From Saprospiraceae bacterium (lineage in GTDB: Bacteria > Bacteroidota > Bacteroidia > Chitinophagales > Saprospiraceae), in NCBI GenBank assembly GCA_021739645.1, contig JAIPBL010000006.1, forward strand, positions 62,001-126,000: a stretch of 64,000 nucleotides of DNA. The letters run 5' to 3'. This document shows, piece after piece, positions 40,498-49,411 of this stretch; positions within the stretch are counted from its first letter, which is position 1, and each line of letters begins with the position of its first letter. Made by a program: the position numbers and the translations under genes. The notes below the pieces were generated by a model, which had not been told where the DNA came from, made no database searches, and saw only the letters and a program-made list of their open reading frames with translations.

Positions 40498-40887
40498 TCA
40501 ATTCCCACTCCCAGTTTCCTTCTTCAGTGCTTTGATTTGAGATTCCCACAGGGCTTTTTGCTCCCTGACCTCGTCTTCGTCGCAGAAGTCGGTGATTTCG
40601 AGAATGGTCTCGCTGGTGACCGGGGACTGGGAAATTCGATATTCCAGGTACTCGCCTTCCCGGTCTTCGTCCACCCAATCAAAACGAACGACTTCATCCT
40701 CGACGTCCTCGGTCAGGCGGGCGATTTCGGGATAGCCGCCCCAACTAAAAGTGTAGAGCGTCTCGCCTTCTACTTCGATATCGTCGCAGAACCAGCGGAT
40801 TAGCTCTGACGGTGAGGTGAAAAATTGATACAACAAGGTGGGAGAAGCCTTGAGTATAAATTCCAGTGTAATCTTTACTCGGTTCAT
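40498..40887 (-). CDS. START-like domain protein (SRPBCC superfamily)
   Basis: 129 residues. MNRVKITLEFILKASPTLLYQFFTSPSELIRWFCDDIEVEGETLYTFSWGGYPE is the signature of the Bacteroidota START-like family, a helix-grip fold with a hydrophobic cavity. ETILEITDFCDEDEVREQKALWESQI forms the C-terminal helix. Cytosolic, very acidic. Its ligand and role are unknown. The gene ends at the edge of the SUMF1/transposase patch. Confidence 0.85.
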   Translation of the reverse strand: MNRVKITLEFILKASPTLLYQFFTSPSELIRWFCDDIEVEGETLYTFSWGGYPEIARLTEDVEDEVVRFDWVDEDREGEYLEYRISQSPVTSETILEITDFCDEDEVREQKALWESQIKALKKETGSGN

Positions 40888-41321
40888 ACAGCTGGATGTT
40901 TTTGTGCGAAATCAGGATTGAATCTTGCGACAATTCGTTGGTTTACAACGCTTTGTGGCAGGGTTTAACCATCTCGCCCTTAAGTTATTTGGTAAATGGC
41001 AGCTCTGGCTTTGGCTCAAACTGCCACAAACTTTGATTCAAAAATTACTGCTAGGTGGCTGTTATGGGTGTTGGAATGAGAAATTATCCAAATGCCCGAC
41101 GGTTTAGCCAATTTACAAGAAACGCCGCAAGTAAAAAGGAAAATATTGATTTTTCCAAAAAAACTATTCAAAATCACCTACAATGGTGCAATGAGGGCCA
41201 AATAAACGGTTCAGATGTTTTTTTCAATAAAAAAAACAAGGTTTCAAATTCAATCACGCTAAATGTCAGGCGTTTTTGCATCGGAAAAGCGGGGATATAA
41301 ATTAACTGGCATACATTAAGG
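40888..41321. other. Gene-free stretch
   Basis: About 430 bp between the START-like gene (leftward) and the rpoD promoter (rightward). The ORFs here are short, lack codon bias and have no recognisable domain. I see no hairpin terminator, no RNA gene and no repeat. Confidence 0.5.
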
Positions 41322-41352
41322 TTGATAACCTCGTTCAATTCCGTTATTTTTG
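41322..41352 (+). promoter_or_regulatory. rpoD promoter (TTGA - 19 bp - TATTTTTG)
   Basis: TATTTTTG at 41345-41352 and TTGA at 41322-41325, 19 bp apart, both fitting the Bacteroidota primary-sigma promoter. It predicts a leader of about 190 bases before rpoD, containing a small ORF. Confidence 0.65.
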
Positions 41353-41450
41353 CAGCGTTTTTACCCAATCCCTAGCCAAGCGGTAATTTTTGAGCAGAAC
41401 TTTTTGAGAATCAGGTCTTTTTGCATTTTTATTTACCTAAATTATTAAAA

Positions 41451-41552
41451 ATGGACAAACACTGGATTTCAAAAATTACTTTTCCGATGCTTTATCCCGA
41501 GCCAAACCTGAACAAAAGAACGCTAAACCTTTTCAAAATCTTTGCGGATTAA
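41451..41552 (+). CDS. 33-codon leader ORF coupled to rpoD
   Basis: ATG 41451 opens a 33-codon frame ([20 protein letters not shown] then [13 protein letters not shown]) whose TAA overlaps the rpoD ATG as TAATG. It lies wholly inside the predicted rpoD leader. The overlap suggests translational coupling, but the peptide resembles nothing I know and chance cannot be excluded. Confidence 0.4.
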   Translation: MDKHWISKITFPMLYPEPNLNKRTLNLFKIFAD

Positions 41553-42421
41553 TGAGACAGTTAAAAATTACAAAGTCTATTACGAACCGGGAGAGCCAAT
41601 CTCTTGAGAAATACTTGCAGGAAATCGGAAAAGTGGACCTGCTCACGCCAGAGGAAGAAGTGGATTTGGCCAAACGCATCAAGCAAGGCGACCAAACGGC
41701 CCTCGAAAAACTCACAAAAGCTAACCTGCGCTTCGTCGTTTCCGTTGCGAAGCAATACCAAAATCAGGGCCTTTCCCTCAGCGACCTTATCAATGAAGGC
41801 AACCTCGGCCTCATCAAAGCCGCACAGCGTTTTGACGAAACACGGGGCTTCAAGTTCATTTCCTACGCCGTTTGGTGGATTCGTCAGAGTATCCTCCAGG
41901 CCTTGGCAGAGCAGAGCCGTATCGTTCGCCTGCCACTGAACAAGGTTGGTTCTTTGAACAAAATCAACAAGGCATTCTCCGAGCTGGAGCAAAACTTTGA
42001 GCGGGAACCTTCCGCCGAAGAGCTGGCTACCCTACTCGAAATACCGACCGAAGAGGTGGAAACCACGCTCGGTGTAGCCGCTCGCCACGTGAGCATGGAC
42101 GCTCCGTTTGTGGACGGTGAGGACAACTCCTTGCTCGACGTACTGGAGAACATCCATTCACCAAAAACAGACCAGGACCTGGAGTACACCGAGTCCCTGC
42201 GCCTCGAAATCGAGCGCTCACTGAGCACTTTGACCGACCGCCAAATGGATGTTATCAAACTCTACTTTGGCATCGGCGTTGAGCATCCGATGTCGCTGGA
42301 AGACATTGGCGACAAGTTCGGCCTCACCCGTGAGCGGGTGCGCCAAATCAAGGACAAGGCCATCAACAAGCTCCGCAGTGCCAACCGCAGTAAGCTGTTG
42401 AAGCACTACCTTGGAGCGTAA
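41552..42421 (+). CDS. rpoD: Primary RNA polymerase sigma factor (sigma-70, Bacteroidota type)
   Basis: 289 residues, the short form typical of Bacteroidota that lacks most of region 1.1. Region 1.2 is [20 protein letters not shown], region 2 [56 protein letters not shown], region 3 [14 protein letters not shown], region 4.2 [19 protein letters not shown]. It directs transcription from the TTTG/TAnnTTTG promoters seen across this window. Own promoter, long leader with a coupled ORF, and a terminator nested between inverted heptad arrays. Confidence 0.97.
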   Translation: MRQLKITKSITNRESQSLEKYLQEIGKVDLLTPEEEVDLAKRIKQGDQTALEKLTKANLRFVVSVAKQYQNQGLSLSDLINEGNLGLIKAAQRFDETRGFKFISYAVWWIRQSILQALAEQSRIVRLPLNKVGSLNKINKAFSELEQNFEREPSAEELATLLEIPTEEVETTLGVAARHVSMDAPFVDGEDNSLLDVLENIHSPKTDQDLEYTESLRLEIERSLSTLTDRQMDVIKLYFGIGVEHPMSLEDIGDKFGLTRERVRQIKDKAINKLRSANRSKLLKHYLGA

Positions 42422-42424
42422 GCA

Positions 42425-42572
42425 ATTGCGGATTCGGGATTTCGGAATGCGGATTCAAGAGTTCCTGAAAATAGTTTAATTGGAAAAGGGTACGGAGAAA
42501 TTATCTCTGTACCCTTTTTCTTATGGATTATTCGGTGCCCAAATCCGCATTCCGAAATCCTAAATCCGCAAT
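42425..42572. repeat. Inverted pair of 7-bp arrays (ATTGCGG/ATTTCGG) around the rpoD terminator
   Basis: Left (42425-42459): ATTGCGG, ATTCGGG, ATTTCGG, AATGCGG, ATTCAAG. Right (42545-42572): CCGCATT, CCGAAAT, CCTAAAT, CCGCAAT. The left array starts 4 bp after the rpoD stop, and the right one runs into the stop codon of the facing gene. Confidence 0.75.
42484..42519. terminator. Bidirectional terminator after rpoD
   Basis: GGGTACGGAGA and TCTCTGTACCC (one wobble pair) around a 5-base loop, A4 before and T5 after. Confidence 0.9.
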
Positions 42573-43585
42573 CAATCAAGTATCACCGCATCCGTGTTGT
42601 TCGTTTTGTCACATTCAAACCGGAACTGGTCAGAATCGAGCGAAAGGATAAGGCTTTTCATGTATCGGGTCTTTTTGCGCACATCCACCTTCATTTGGCC
42701 CGTGTAGGTGTCTCCGGGCAGCAAATCACCAGTCTGGCCGGGTAGGGGTTTCACGATTTGGCCACCTGCCGATAGTGCGCCCCTCGACAGGGTGGGCACG
42801 CCGGAAATAAAGGCATTCACCACCAGTTTTTCCTCGTTTTTGCTGCCTTTGTCGAACAGCTTAAAAGTGCCAAAACCTTTATTGGCGATGGTGTACTCGA
42901 TGGTGGCCCATTTGTCATCCTGCCCGATGATGTGCAGACGATAGAAATAGATATCCGGGCAGTCGTCTGCAATGCCGGGCTGCAGGGTGGTCGTGGAAGC
43001 TGGCTCCTCTTCGCCGCCCTTCCCTGCGAGCATGGTGGGGTCATCGGCCTCTAGGAGTGCAGCGGTTGGAGTGCCGACTTTTGTCTCAAACCCATCTGCA
43101 ACGGGCGGTGGCAGTGTGTTTTTCTTGACTATCACCACGGGCACTTTCAGTTCTTTGCCCCGCAATGTTTGCCCAGCTGCCAGCTTGAAGTTTTCTTCGT
43201 ACAGCGTGTATCGGATATTTTCTCGCAAGCCGCCAAGTTTGTAGCTGAAAAGCGTATGGTCAAAGATGAACTGCACCCAGTGCAGCGTTCCTTTTTTCGA
43301 AAAATTGACGTCCATCCGGCCTGAGTTGACGACATCGCAGCGGACTTTCACCCAATCGTCCGTTTGCTTGAGTATTTCGAAATTAATTAGCTCAAGGCGG
43401 AAGCCTCGGTATTTCATGGTATCCTCGTTGGAAGGGGTGTGAGGTATGAGGTATGAGGTATGAGGTATGGGCTGGGATTGTAGGTCTTTGTGTGGCTTCA
43501 AACCGGCAAAAGAAAGACCTGCGATGCCAAGCCCGATGGAAAGCACCCAAAAGAAGAAGTTTGCAGGTTTTAGTTTGAAGACCAT
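42572..43585 (-). CDS. Exported/anchored hypothetical protein
   Basis: 337 residues. An N-terminal hydrophobic helix (FFFWVLSIGLGIAGLSFAGL) acts as a signal or anchor. The rest is predicted beta-rich with two similar halves (FEILKQTDDWVKVRCDVVNSGRMDVNF and LHIIGQDDKWATIEYTIANKGFGTFKL), suggesting two CARDB-like immunoglobulin domains. Between the helix and the first domain, four perfect 7-bp repeats are translated as IPHTSYLIPHTP, so the array lies in coding sequence. No function recognised. Confidence 0.7.
   Translation of the reverse strand: MVFKLKPANFFFWVLSIGLGIAGLSFAGLKPHKDLQSQPIPHTSYLIPHTPSNEDTMKYRGFRLELINFEILKQTDDWVKVRCDVVNSGRMDVNFSKKGTLHWVQFIFDHTLFSYKLGGLRENIRYTLYEENFKLAAGQTLRGKELKVPVVIVKKNTLPPPVADGFETKVGTPTAALLEADDPTMLAGKGGEEEPASTTTLQPGIADDCPDIYFYRLHIIGQDDKWATIEYTIANKGFGTFKLFDKGSKNEEKLVVNAFISGVPTLSRGALSAGGQIVKPLPGQTGDLLPGDTYTGQMKVDVRKKTRYMKSLILSLDSDQFRFECDKTNNTDAVILD
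43441..43468. repeat. 7-bp tandem array GAGGTAT x4, inside a coding region
   Basis: Four perfect GAGGTAT units (flanked by a degenerate GGGGTGT). The complement, ATACCTC, is a rotation of the CCTCATA unit at 27651, so the same heptamer occurs at two distant places. Adding or losing one unit would shift the reading frame after codon ~50. Confidence 0.75.
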
Positions 43586-43756
43586 AGTTGTATAACGCTC
43601 GCTCTCAAGTCAGTAGGAGTGAAAGGTGAGTTTTTTTTCATATAAAACTACCGCACTCAGTTTATACTACACCAAAATATTGCCAATAAGGGGAATCATG
43701 GGCTTTCAAAGTCAGCTGGAGGGGAGGCTGCAATTTCAGTAGCCACTCGGGAGTCC

Positions 43757-44227
43757 CTACGTTTCATCCGTCAAAATGTCAACGGGCCGGTTGATGCTTT
43801 CCTGCAAAGAGATGAAGGTCTCGGTGCGTTGGATTCCTGATATTTTCTGGATTTTGTCGTGCAGCACGTCCCGGAGGTGGTCGGTGTCCCGGCAGTAGAT
43901 TTTTGCGAAGATGCTGTAAAGCCCAGTGGTGTAGTAGGCCTCCACCACCTCAGGGATTTTCTTTAGCTCCTCCGACACATCGTCGTAGAGGGAGCTTTTG
44001 TCGAGGTAGATGCCGAGAAAAGCACAAATGTCGTAGCCGAGCCTATCGTGGTTCACCACAAGGTTGGCGCCTTTCACGATGCCCATTTCCCGCAGTTTTT
44101 TCATCCTTACGTGTACGGTGCCACCGGAGACGTAGCCGATTTTCTTCGCAATATCAGTGTAGGCTTGCTCCGCATCGTTCATGAGCAAGGAGAGGATGAG
44201 CTTATCGGTCTTGTCGATTGAATTCAT
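43757..44227 (-). CDS. Lrp/AsnC-family transcriptional regulator
   Basis: 156 residues. The N-terminal winged HTH is IDKTDKLILSLLMNDAEQAYTDIAKKIGYVSGGTVHVRMKKLREMGIV and the C-terminal RAM ligand domain has GYDICAFLGIYLDKS and VVEAYYTTGLYSIFAKIYCRD. It would sense an amino acid or related metabolite and form octamers on DNA. The target is unknown; the aldehyde dehydrogenase of lysine degradation type lies 2.4 kb away and divergently transcribed genes follow. Confidence 0.93.
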   Translation of the reverse strand: MNSIDKTDKLILSLLMNDAEQAYTDIAKKIGYVSGGTVHVRMKKLREMGIVKGANLVVNHDRLGYDICAFLGIYLDKSSLYDDVSEELKKIPEVVEAYYTTGLYSIFAKIYCRDTDHLRDVLHDKIQKISGIQRTETFISLQESINRPVDILTDET

Positions 44228-44507
44228 GTACCACGATTTATTATGAGCCGAACAAGCAGGTTAGTGAAGAACCCATTTTATGATTTTAAAAATTTCAACA
44301 AATTTGCGTTTTTGGGCGGAATTTTTGAAATAATCTTGTGAGATAGTCATCTATTTTACTGTATCGTCAAATATTCTAGGCAAATCTATTCGTTGTTGTT
44401 TCTTGATTTTATTGAATTGTTGCCCCACAAACCAATGGTTGCCCTAAACTTTAGGGGCTTAACACACATTATTATTTGGTGTCAAAACCGAATACGTCAG
44501 ATTGGCG
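44228..44507. other. Intergenic region between divergent Lrp and S41 genes
   Basis: About 280 bp, AT-rich. I found no repeat, terminator or RNA gene. It presumably holds the Lrp promoter and binding sites; no TAnnTTTG match was seen on the minus strand. Confidence 0.4.
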
Positions 44508-44515
44508 TAATTTTG
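44508..44515 (+). promoter_or_regulatory. -7 box TAATTTTG (second S41 protease)
   Basis: Fits TAnnTTTG 46 bp before ATG 44561. No matching -33 element at 17-20 bp. Confidence 0.45.
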
Positions 44516-44560
44516 TGGGGCAAACTTTAACCCAATTTGCCCTCAACAATTTTAAAAGGT

Positions 44561-46225
44561 ATGAATCAAGAGAATACGCCAACAACGAAGAAGCTCAATA
44601 TCTGGCTGCCCATGCTGTTTTCACTGATGCTGGTGGCCGGGATGCTAATCGGCACCCGGATGCAATCGAACCCGCCTACCGCTGTAGCGATAGACCTGCC
44701 CAATGGCCTCAACGCACTGCCGCCAAGCACCATCGGACAGGGCAAATTAGAAGAGCTTATCCGCTACATTGAATCTCGCTACGTGGACGAAGTGAACAAG
44801 GACGAACTTGTCAAGGAAGCAATTGACAACATCCTCTACCAACTCGACCCGCATTCAAATTACATCTCCGCCGAGCAACTCAAGGAAGTGAACGAGCAGC
44901 TCGAAGGCAGCTTCGACGGTATCGGCATTGAGTTCGTTGTGGTGGACGACACCGTGATGGTCGTGGCCGCCCTATCAGGTGGCCCCGCCGAGGGCGCTGG
45001 CATCCTTTCGGGTGACAAAATCGTGCAAATCGAGGACTCACTGACCATCGGCAAGAACATAGATTACGAAGGAATTTTAACCAAATTGAAAGGCGAAAAA
45101 GGCTCAAAAATAAAGCTGGGCATTTTGCGGGGCTTGGAGAAGTCAATCCGAAATTTCACCTTAACCCGTGATAAAATTTCTGTCCACAGCGTCGAGGTTG
45201 CTTACATGCTCGACGACCTGACGGGGTACATCAAGATCAACCGGTTCAGCGCCAATACCTATGACGAGTTCATGAAGAACCTCGAAAAACTCGTGGACGA
45301 AAAGGGCATGAAACACCTGGTGATTGACCTTCGGCAAAACCCAGGTGGCTATATGCAGGAGGCCACCAATATCCTCAGCCAGTTGTTCAAAGAGAAGGAC
45401 AGACTGCTTGTTTACACTAAAGGAAAAAATGTGCCCCGCAATGACTACAAATCCACTGGCCGCACTTTCTATGATGTCGAAAACATTGCCGTACTGACCG
45501 ATGAAGGCACCGCAAGCGCCAGTGAAATCATCGCTGGCGCCATTCAGGACTGGGACCGTGGCGTCATTATCGGGCGGCGGAGTTTCGGAAAAGGGCTGGT
45601 GCAGGAACAGTACCGCCTCCGTGATGGCTCGGCCATCCGGCTTACAGTTGCGCGTTACTTCACCCCATCGGGCCGCTGCATCCAAAAGCCTTACGCAGGC
45701 CGTGACGACTACGACGACGACATGGCCGAACGCATCGAAAACGGAGAGCTATACGACAACCACAACGTCCACCACGAAGACACCACCGTATATAAAACCG
45801 ACGGTGGCAGAACCGTGTACGGCGGCGGCGGCATAGACCCAGACTTTTTCGTGCCCCTCGATTCCACCTTGCTCAACCCCTACTACATTCGACTGAACCA
45901 GCATGTGCCGTCGTTTGCCTTCCGCTATCTTGAAGCCCACCGGGCGGTGCTGGAAAAATACTCGATGGAAGATTTTTCGGCAAATTTCACTTTGAGCGAT
46001 GCGACTGTTGCCGAGTTCCTTGATTTCGCTGTAACTCGGGGCGAAAAGCGGAACGAGCGCCAGTGGCTTAAAGTGAAAAACAAGCTCAAAATGTCCATCA
46101 AAGCCGGTATTGCTCGCCATATTTGGTCTGACCAAGGTTACCACTATGTCATGAACGAGTCCGACGCCTCCATCAAAAAGGCGAAGCAAGTGGTGCGGCA
46201 AGAAAACCCATTGTCCCTAAAATAG
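44561..46225 (+). CDS. S41 family C-terminal processing peptidase (second copy)
   Basis: 554 residues from ATG 44561 (MNQENTPTTKKLNIWLPMLF), a membrane anchor near residues 13-30. PDZ domain: LSGGPAEGAGILSGDKIVQIED. Catalytic core: LTDEGTASASEIIAGAIQDWD (nucleophile Ser) and GRRSFGKGLVQEQY (Lys). RYFTPSGRCIQKPY is typical of the family. Longer and divergent from the protein at 20352, so the two probably have different periplasmic substrates. Confidence 0.93.
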   Translation: MNQENTPTTKKLNIWLPMLFSLMLVAGMLIGTRMQSNPPTAVAIDLPNGLNALPPSTIGQGKLEELIRYIESRYVDEVNKDELVKEAIDNILYQLDPHSNYISAEQLKEVNEQLEGSFDGIGIEFVVVDDTVMVVAALSGGPAEGAGILSGDKIVQIEDSLTIGKNIDYEGILTKLKGEKGSKIKLGILRGLEKSIRNFTLTRDKISVHSVEVAYMLDDLTGYIKINRFSANTYDEFMKNLEKLVDEKGMKHLVIDLRQNPGGYMQEATNILSQLFKEKDRLLVYTKGKNVPRNDYKSTGRTFYDVENIAVLTDEGTASASEIIAGAIQDWDRGVIIGRRSFGKGLVQEQYRLRDGSAIRLTVARYFTPSGRCIQKPYAGRDDYDDDMAERIENGELYDNHNVHHEDTTVYKTDGGRTVYGGGGIDPDFFVPLDSTLLNPYYIRLNQHVPSFAFRYLEAHRAVLEKYSMEDFSANFTLSDATVAEFLDFAVTRGEKRNERQWLKVKNKLKMSIKAGIARHIWSDQGYHYVMNESDASIKKAKQVVRQENPLSLK

Positions 46226-46533
46226 CGAGTGAGCGAGAGAGCGAAGTGAGCAGGAGAGGAACGCTCACTCGACGAAACGCTGGGCAGCGCGGTCTGCTAC
46301 CCGTGGTTTTGTCTTCGGAAAAGTAACGCCCATCCGGGTGGGGCCGCTTGATGCATGTCTGGAGCATCGTTTTTGCATCTTCGCCGGGGCGTAATAGCCC
46401 AGCAGCTTTTCCGTGAAAGCCCAGCGATGAAGTCGGAGAAGACTTGATAAATATCAGCTTGTTGAGCAAACATGTCTTTATTTTTTTACAAAACTATTCG
46501 AAAAGGATATTCCCGCCAAGGCCCTCCATCCCT
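46226..46533. other. Gene-free region with a decayed 8-bp repeat
   Basis: Begins with AGCGAGTG, AGCGAGAG, AGCGAAGTG (8-bp units, 46225-46250) facing CGCTCACTCG (46261-46270), an inverted arrangement like the heptad pairs. The rest has no gene, hairpin with T-run or RNA that I can identify. Confidence 0.45.
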
Positions 46534-46541
46534 TATCTTTG
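46534..46541 (+). promoter_or_regulatory. -7 box TATCTTTG (aldehyde dehydrogenase)
   Basis: Fits TAnnTTTG, followed by CGCCCC. It lies 74 bp before ATG 46615 and makes the earlier in-frame starts, which lie upstream of it, unlikely. Confidence 0.5.
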
Positions 46542-46614
46542 CGCCCCAATTCAAAACCCAACCCCAAAAATCCCCGTATTACCTAACCAATTTCCAAACC
46601 ACAATATCCACTTC

Positions 46615-48144
46615 ATGGCAAAAGACTTTTTAGCAAAACTCAACCTCCAAGAAAAAAACGCAGGCACCAGCACCGGCCAACAGACGGTTTCTGGCAGCGA
46701 CAATTACATCCAATCCCACAGCCCCGTGGACGGTTCGTTCATCGGCAGCGTGAGCCAGACCACCCGGGAGCAGTACGAAGCTGTGCTGAAAAAATCCCAA
46801 GAGGCATTCCTTGTTTGGCGGGAAATTCCCGCTCCGAAGCGGGGCGAAATCGTGCGGCAGTACGGTGAAGAACTGCGCCGCTACAAAGAGCCGCTCGGCC
46901 AACTCGTCAGCTACGAGATGGGCAAGAGCCTCCAGGAAGGCTTCGGCGAGGTGCAGGAAATGATTGACATCTGCGACTTTGCCGTCGGCCTGAGCCGCCA
47001 ACTCTACGGCCTCACCATGCACTCCGAGCGCCCGCACCACCGTATGTACGAGCAGTGGCATCCGCTCGGCGTGGTCGGCATCGTCTCGGCGTTCAACTTC
47101 CCCGTGGCCGTTTGGTCGTGGAACTCCATGCTGGCGCTCGTCTGCGGCGATGTCTGTATCTGGAAGCCTTCGGAAAAAGTGCCCCTCTGTGGCGTTGCTT
47201 GCCAGAACATTTTCCACAAGGTTTTGAAAGAAAACAATGTACCCGAAGGCGTCGTCTCCCTTATCAACGGCGACTACAAAGTCGGTGAATGGATGACGCA
47301 GGACACCCGTGTGCCGCTCATCAGCGCCACAGGCAGCACCCGCATGGGTAAGATAGTTGCGCAGACGGTGGCTGGCCGATTGGGCCGCTCGCTATTGGAA
47401 TTGGGTGGCAACAACGCCATCATCGTCACCCCAAGTGCCGACGTGAATATCGTGCTCACTGGGGCAGTCTTCGGGGCAGTCGGTACTTGCGGCCAACGCT
47501 GCACCAGCACCCGCAGGCTCATCGTGCACGAGAGCCTTTTTGACGAAGTAAAAACAAAATTGGCCAAAGCCTACACCCAACTCCGCATCGGCGACCCCCT
47601 CGACCAGCACAACCACGTCGGGCCGCTGATTGACAAGGATTCGGTGAATGCCTACCTCAGCTCCATTGAGCAGTGCAAGGCACAGGGCGGCAGCTTCATC
47701 GTGGAAGGCGGCGTGCTGGAAGGCAAGGGCTACGAAAGCGGCTGCTACGTGAAGCCGTGCATTGCGGAAGCGAAAAACGACATGGCTATCGTGCAGCACG
47801 AGACGTTTGCACCGATTCTTTACCTGTTGAAATACAAAGACCTCGACGAGGCCATCTCCATTCAGAATGGTGTGCCACAGGGCCTCAGCTCTGCCATTAT
47901 GACGAATGATATGCGGGAGGCGGAGAAATACCTATCCACGGCTGGCTCCGATTGCGGCATCGCCAACGTCAACATCGGCACGAGCGGCGCTGAAATCGGC
48001 GGGGCTTTTGGTGGTGAAAAAGAGACTGGTGGTGGCCGTGAGTCCGGCTCCGATGCCTGGAAGGCGTACATGCGCCGCCAGACGAATACCATCAACTACA
48101 GCAAGACCTTGCCGCTGGCGCAAGGGATTAAGTTTGATTTGTAG
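46615..48144 (+). CDS. Aldehyde dehydrogenase, ALDH7/antiquitin type (alpha-aminoadipate semialdehyde dehydrogenase)
   Basis: 509 residues. PVDGSFIGSVSQTTREQYEAVL, MYEQWHPLGVVGIVSAFNFPVAVWSWNSMLALVCGD, ATGSTRMGK and LELGGNNAIIV, the catalytic Cys in GAVGTCGQRCTSTRRL, and NVNIGTSGAEIGGAFGGEKETGGGRESGSDAW identify the ALDH7 branch. It oxidises alpha-aminoadipate semialdehyde, using NAD, in lysine catabolism. No lysine aminotransferase or saccharopine gene is adjacent. Confidence 0.92.
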   Translation: MAKDFLAKLNLQEKNAGTSTGQQTVSGSDNYIQSHSPVDGSFIGSVSQTTREQYEAVLKKSQEAFLVWREIPAPKRGEIVRQYGEELRRYKEPLGQLVSYEMGKSLQEGFGEVQEMIDICDFAVGLSRQLYGLTMHSERPHHRMYEQWHPLGVVGIVSAFNFPVAVWSWNSMLALVCGDVCIWKPSEKVPLCGVACQNIFHKVLKENNVPEGVVSLINGDYKVGEWMTQDTRVPLISATGSTRMGKIVAQTVAGRLGRSLLELGGNNAIIVTPSADVNIVLTGAVFGAVGTCGQRCTSTRRLIVHESLFDEVKTKLAKAYTQLRIGDPLDQHNHVGPLIDKDSVNAYLSSIEQCKAQGGSFIVEGGVLEGKGYESGCYVKPCIAEAKNDMAIVQHETFAPILYLLKYKDLDEAISIQNGVPQGLSSAIMTNDMREAEKYLSTAGSDCGIANVNIGTSGAEIGGAFGGEKETGGGRESGSDAWKAYMRRQTNTINYSKTLPLAQGIKFDL

Positions 48145-48319
48145 ATTTTATTGTTGAATTGATGTCTGTACGGATTTTTCAATTTGGGGCAAACGCTAAA
48201 TCAGGCTGTTTTCACCTAGCGGCTAAATTTGACAGCCAGCCATAAAAGCCATTGCTATTGCAAAGCAATTTAGTATCAATCGTTTGGACAGCATTTTAGT
48301 CGGGATTGGTGGTTTATGC

Positions 48320-49369
48320 CTACTTTATCTCCCACGTACTCCCCCCCGCCAGCATCTTATCCAAGTCACCTTCTCCCAGATTTTCCACCACCGCATTGAG
48401 CTGCTGGTGCAGCATTTCCTCATAGCAAGGCCGTTGTGTCTGGTAAAACACGCCGAATGGCCGTGGCAAGGCGCTTGGGTTCACCGCCGGGTTATCGAAG
48501 AAACGAGCAAGAATGTTCGCTTTTAATTGGTCAGAATCGTCGTGCACCCAGAGGTCATCTTTGGTGAAGCCGTCAGAACGGAGGTCAACCACCGTTGGCG
48601 TGAATCCATCGAGGCGGATTCCCTTCTCACCTTCCTGCCCAAATACCAGCGGCTGGCCGGATTCAAGCAGCAGTGTCGTTGCAGGCTTGGAGGTTTTTTC
48701 GGTAAACACCTCAAAAGCGCCGTCGTTGAAGATGTTGCAGTTCTGGTAAATCTCCAGGAACGAGGTGCCACGGTGCGCATCGGCACGGGCAAGCATGTCC
48801 TTGAGGTGCTTCGTGTCACGGTCCATCGAGCGGGCGACGAAGGTGGCATCGGAGCCGAGTGCCAGCGCAATCGGGTTCACCGGGTGGTCAATAGAGCCGT
48901 AAGGTGTGCTGGGCGTGCGTTTGTTCTCTTCCGAAGTGGGCGAGTATTGCCCTTTCGTGAGGCCGTAAATCTGGTTGTTGAACAGTAGCAGGTTCAGGTC
49001 AAAATTGCGGCGAAGCAAGTGGATGAAATGGTTGCCACCAATGGACAGCCCATCCCCGTCGCCTGTGATGACCCAGATGCTGAGATTCGGATTTGCAATC
49101 TTCAAACCAGAAGCAAACGCCGGAGCACGTCCGTGGATGCTGTGCATCCCGTAGGTTTCCATGTAGTACGGGAAGCGGGACGAACAGCCAATACCGGACA
49201 CAAAAACCGTCTCGTGCGGCTGTTTGCCGAGGTCGGCCAGCGTCGTCTGCACCTGTTTTAGGATGGAGTAATCGCCACAGCCCGGGCACCAGCGAACGTC
49301 CTGGTCGGTGGCAAAATCTTTGGCTTTTAGGGTGTATGGAGTGCCGTTTGGATTGGAATCTATGGCCAT
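48320..49369 (-). CDS. korB: 2-oxoacid:ferredoxin oxidoreductase, beta subunit
   Basis: 349 residues. Thiamine-diphosphate subunit: [57 protein letters not shown], and the TPP motif [24 protein letters not shown]...[22 protein letters not shown]. With the alpha subunit it decarboxylates 2-oxoglutarate (or another 2-oxoacid) to the acyl-CoA while reducing ferredoxin. It follows korA after 42 bp holding a palindrome. Confidence 0.93.
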   Translation of the reverse strand: MAIDSNPNGTPYTLKAKDFATDQDVRWCPGCGDYSILKQVQTTLADLGKQPHETVFVSGIGCSSRFPYYMETYGMHSIHGRAPAFASGLKIANPNLSIWVITGDGDGLSIGGNHFIHLLRRNFDLNLLLFNNQIYGLTKGQYSPTSEENKRTPSTPYGSIDHPVNPIALALGSDATFVARSMDRDTKHLKDMLARADAHRGTSFLEIYQNCNIFNDGAFEVFTEKTSKPATTLLLESGQPLVFGQEGEKGIRLDGFTPTVVDLRSDGFTKDDLWVHDDSDQLKANILARFFDNPAVNPSALPRPFGVFYQTQRPCYEEMLHQQLNAVVENLGEGDLDKMLAGGSTWEIK

Positions 49370-49383
49370 TTTTTTATAGTTTA

Positions 49384-49410
49384 GTAGCGCCCGCCTTTAG
49401 GCGACACTAC
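49384..49410. repeat. Imperfect palindrome between korA and korB
   Basis: GTAG, CGCCTTTAGGCG core, CTAC ends. A hairpin in the 42-bp gap between the two genes that might set their relative expression. Confidence 0.5.
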
Positions 49411-49411
49411 A

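Noticed and set aside
41055-41300. 81-residue ORF in the region before rpoD
   Set aside because: Low-complexity, AT-driven composition, no domain, and it runs up to the predicted rpoD promoter.
13987-42572. CRISPR arrays
   Set aside because: The tandem repeats have 7-10 bp units without spacers, and no cas genes are present.
20352-46225. The two S41 proteases as a recent segmental duplication
   Set aside because: They share family motifs but are widely diverged, and their neighbouring genes are unrelated.
46225-46270. Counting the AGCGAGTG repeat as a heptad array
   Set aside because: Its period is 8 bp, so it is described separately and not used for the 7-bp claim.
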